DNA from: Planctomycetota bacterium
GTDB lineage: Bacteria > Planctomycetota > Brocadiia > JAJRTI01
Assembly: GCA_024278415.1 (NCBI GenBank)
Contig: JAJRTI010000251.1
Location: 1-15,924 of the forward strand
Direction: 5' to 3'
Length of the DNA stretch: 15,924 nucleotides
Shown piece by piece: positions 15,681-15,924 of this stretch (its first letter is position 1; every line of letters starts with the position of its first letter). The notes beneath the pieces are model-generated. The model searched no databases. It was not told where the DNA came from and was given only the letters and a program-made list of their open reading frames with translations. Position numbers and translations under genes: made by a program.

Positions 15681-15726
15681 CTCTTTACCCACAACTTGAG
15701 AGCGAAGACGCACCGTGGCCATTGCC

Positions 15727-15924
15727 GAACCCCGCAGGGGTTCCGTCTTCTAGCCCAGGGTTGCTGCAACCCTGGGTACAAGGCTCACGCACAAGATTCA
15801 ACCCAACGGGGTTGCGTCCATGCCGTCGGTCGAGAACTGACGCAACCCCGTTGGGGTTGACGCAACCACGGCCATTCCTACCTAGGGTAGCGAGCCAAGC
15901 TCGCAACCCTGGGCTAGAAGACCG
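15727..15924. repeat. REP-C hairpin array at right end
   Basis: A dense row of palindromes. Hairpin GAACCCC-GCA-GGGGTTC (15727-15743) adjoins the minus-strand 17-mer CAACCCTGGGCTAGAAG (15747-15763). A variant CAACCCTGGGTACAAG starts at 15767. Hairpins CAACCC-AAC-GGGGTTG (15799-15814) and CAACCCC-GTT-GGGGTTG (15843-15859) follow. An imperfect inverted repeat CCTAGGGTAGCGAG / CTCGCAACCCTGGG leads into the plus-strand 17-mer at 15904-15920. The unit '17-mer plus GC hairpin with a 3-nt loop' matches that at 14-51. The short open frames here are not credible genes. Confidence 0.7.

Noticed and set aside
15285..15906. Small open frames at the right end (108, 79 and 73 codons)
   Set aside because: They are made of repeat and hairpin sequence, lack ribosome binding sites and show no domain.
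15727..15924. CRISPR array
   Set aside because: Repeat spacing is irregular, orientation is mixed, units carry different hairpins and no cas gene is present.

Overview
The window is about 15.9 kb of high-GC bacterial DNA. It looks accessory, or at least glycan-metabolic. It carries eight protein-coding genes I can support and an unusually dense set of palindromic intergenic repeats. No rRNA, tRNA, CRISPR array, transposase or phage gene is visible. The mixture suggests a free-living or sediment/soil member of the Planctomycetota, Verrucomicrobiota, Lentisphaerota or Hydrogenedentota type: secreted glycosidases with LamG and discoidin modules, an RDD protein with a proline-rich linker, TFIIB-type zinc-ribbon proteins and many REP-like hairpins. 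This placement is inferred from gene style, not from a marker gene. Both ends of the window lie in the same repeat, in the same orientation, which is what a metagenomic contig broken at repeats would look like.

Layout. At 1-183 there are repeats and hairpins only. At 184-414 (minus) is a small PspC-domain membrane protein. At 657-2549 (plus) is a GH127 beta-L-arabinofuranosidase without a signal peptide. It converges, with a 36-nt gap, on a large exported alpha-galactosidase-like glycosidase with a C-terminal F5/8-type C domain (2586-5555, minus). Bases 5556-6139 hold no gene but contain a nested dyad-symmetric repeat structure. At 6140-8287 (plus) is a glycyl radical enzyme with an atypical active-site loop. 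Next comes a minus-strand train: RDD plus degenerate J-like protein (8389-9429), sugar isomerase/epimerase-type TIM barrel (9708-10496), a predicted exported LamG-GH112 phosphorylase (10666-14112), and a double zinc-ribbon protein (14398-15306). Every gap in this train holds a palindromic repeat element. Bases 15431-15924 hold hairpins and repeats only.

How the genes may work together. GH127 releases L-arabinose. The GH-D-like enzyme probably cleaves an alpha-linked glycan outside the cytoplasm. GH112 phosphorolyses beta-galactosides of GlcNAc, GalNAc or L-rhamnose. The TIM-barrel isomerase and the glycyl radical enzyme could process the released sugars or downstream products, the latter only without oxygen. 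This fits use of plant cell-wall or mucin-like glycans, but there is no transporter, sugar kinase, regulator or glycyl-radical activase in the window, so a complete pathway cannot be read here.

The most notable points are: a GH112 phosphorylase with a signal peptide and a 400-residue N-terminal extension; the glycyl radical enzyme whose Cys loop reads GCNWP rather than the usual GCxEP; the 179-bp symmetric element upstream of that enzyme; and canonical GTAG-type REP pairs without a REP-associated transposase in view.
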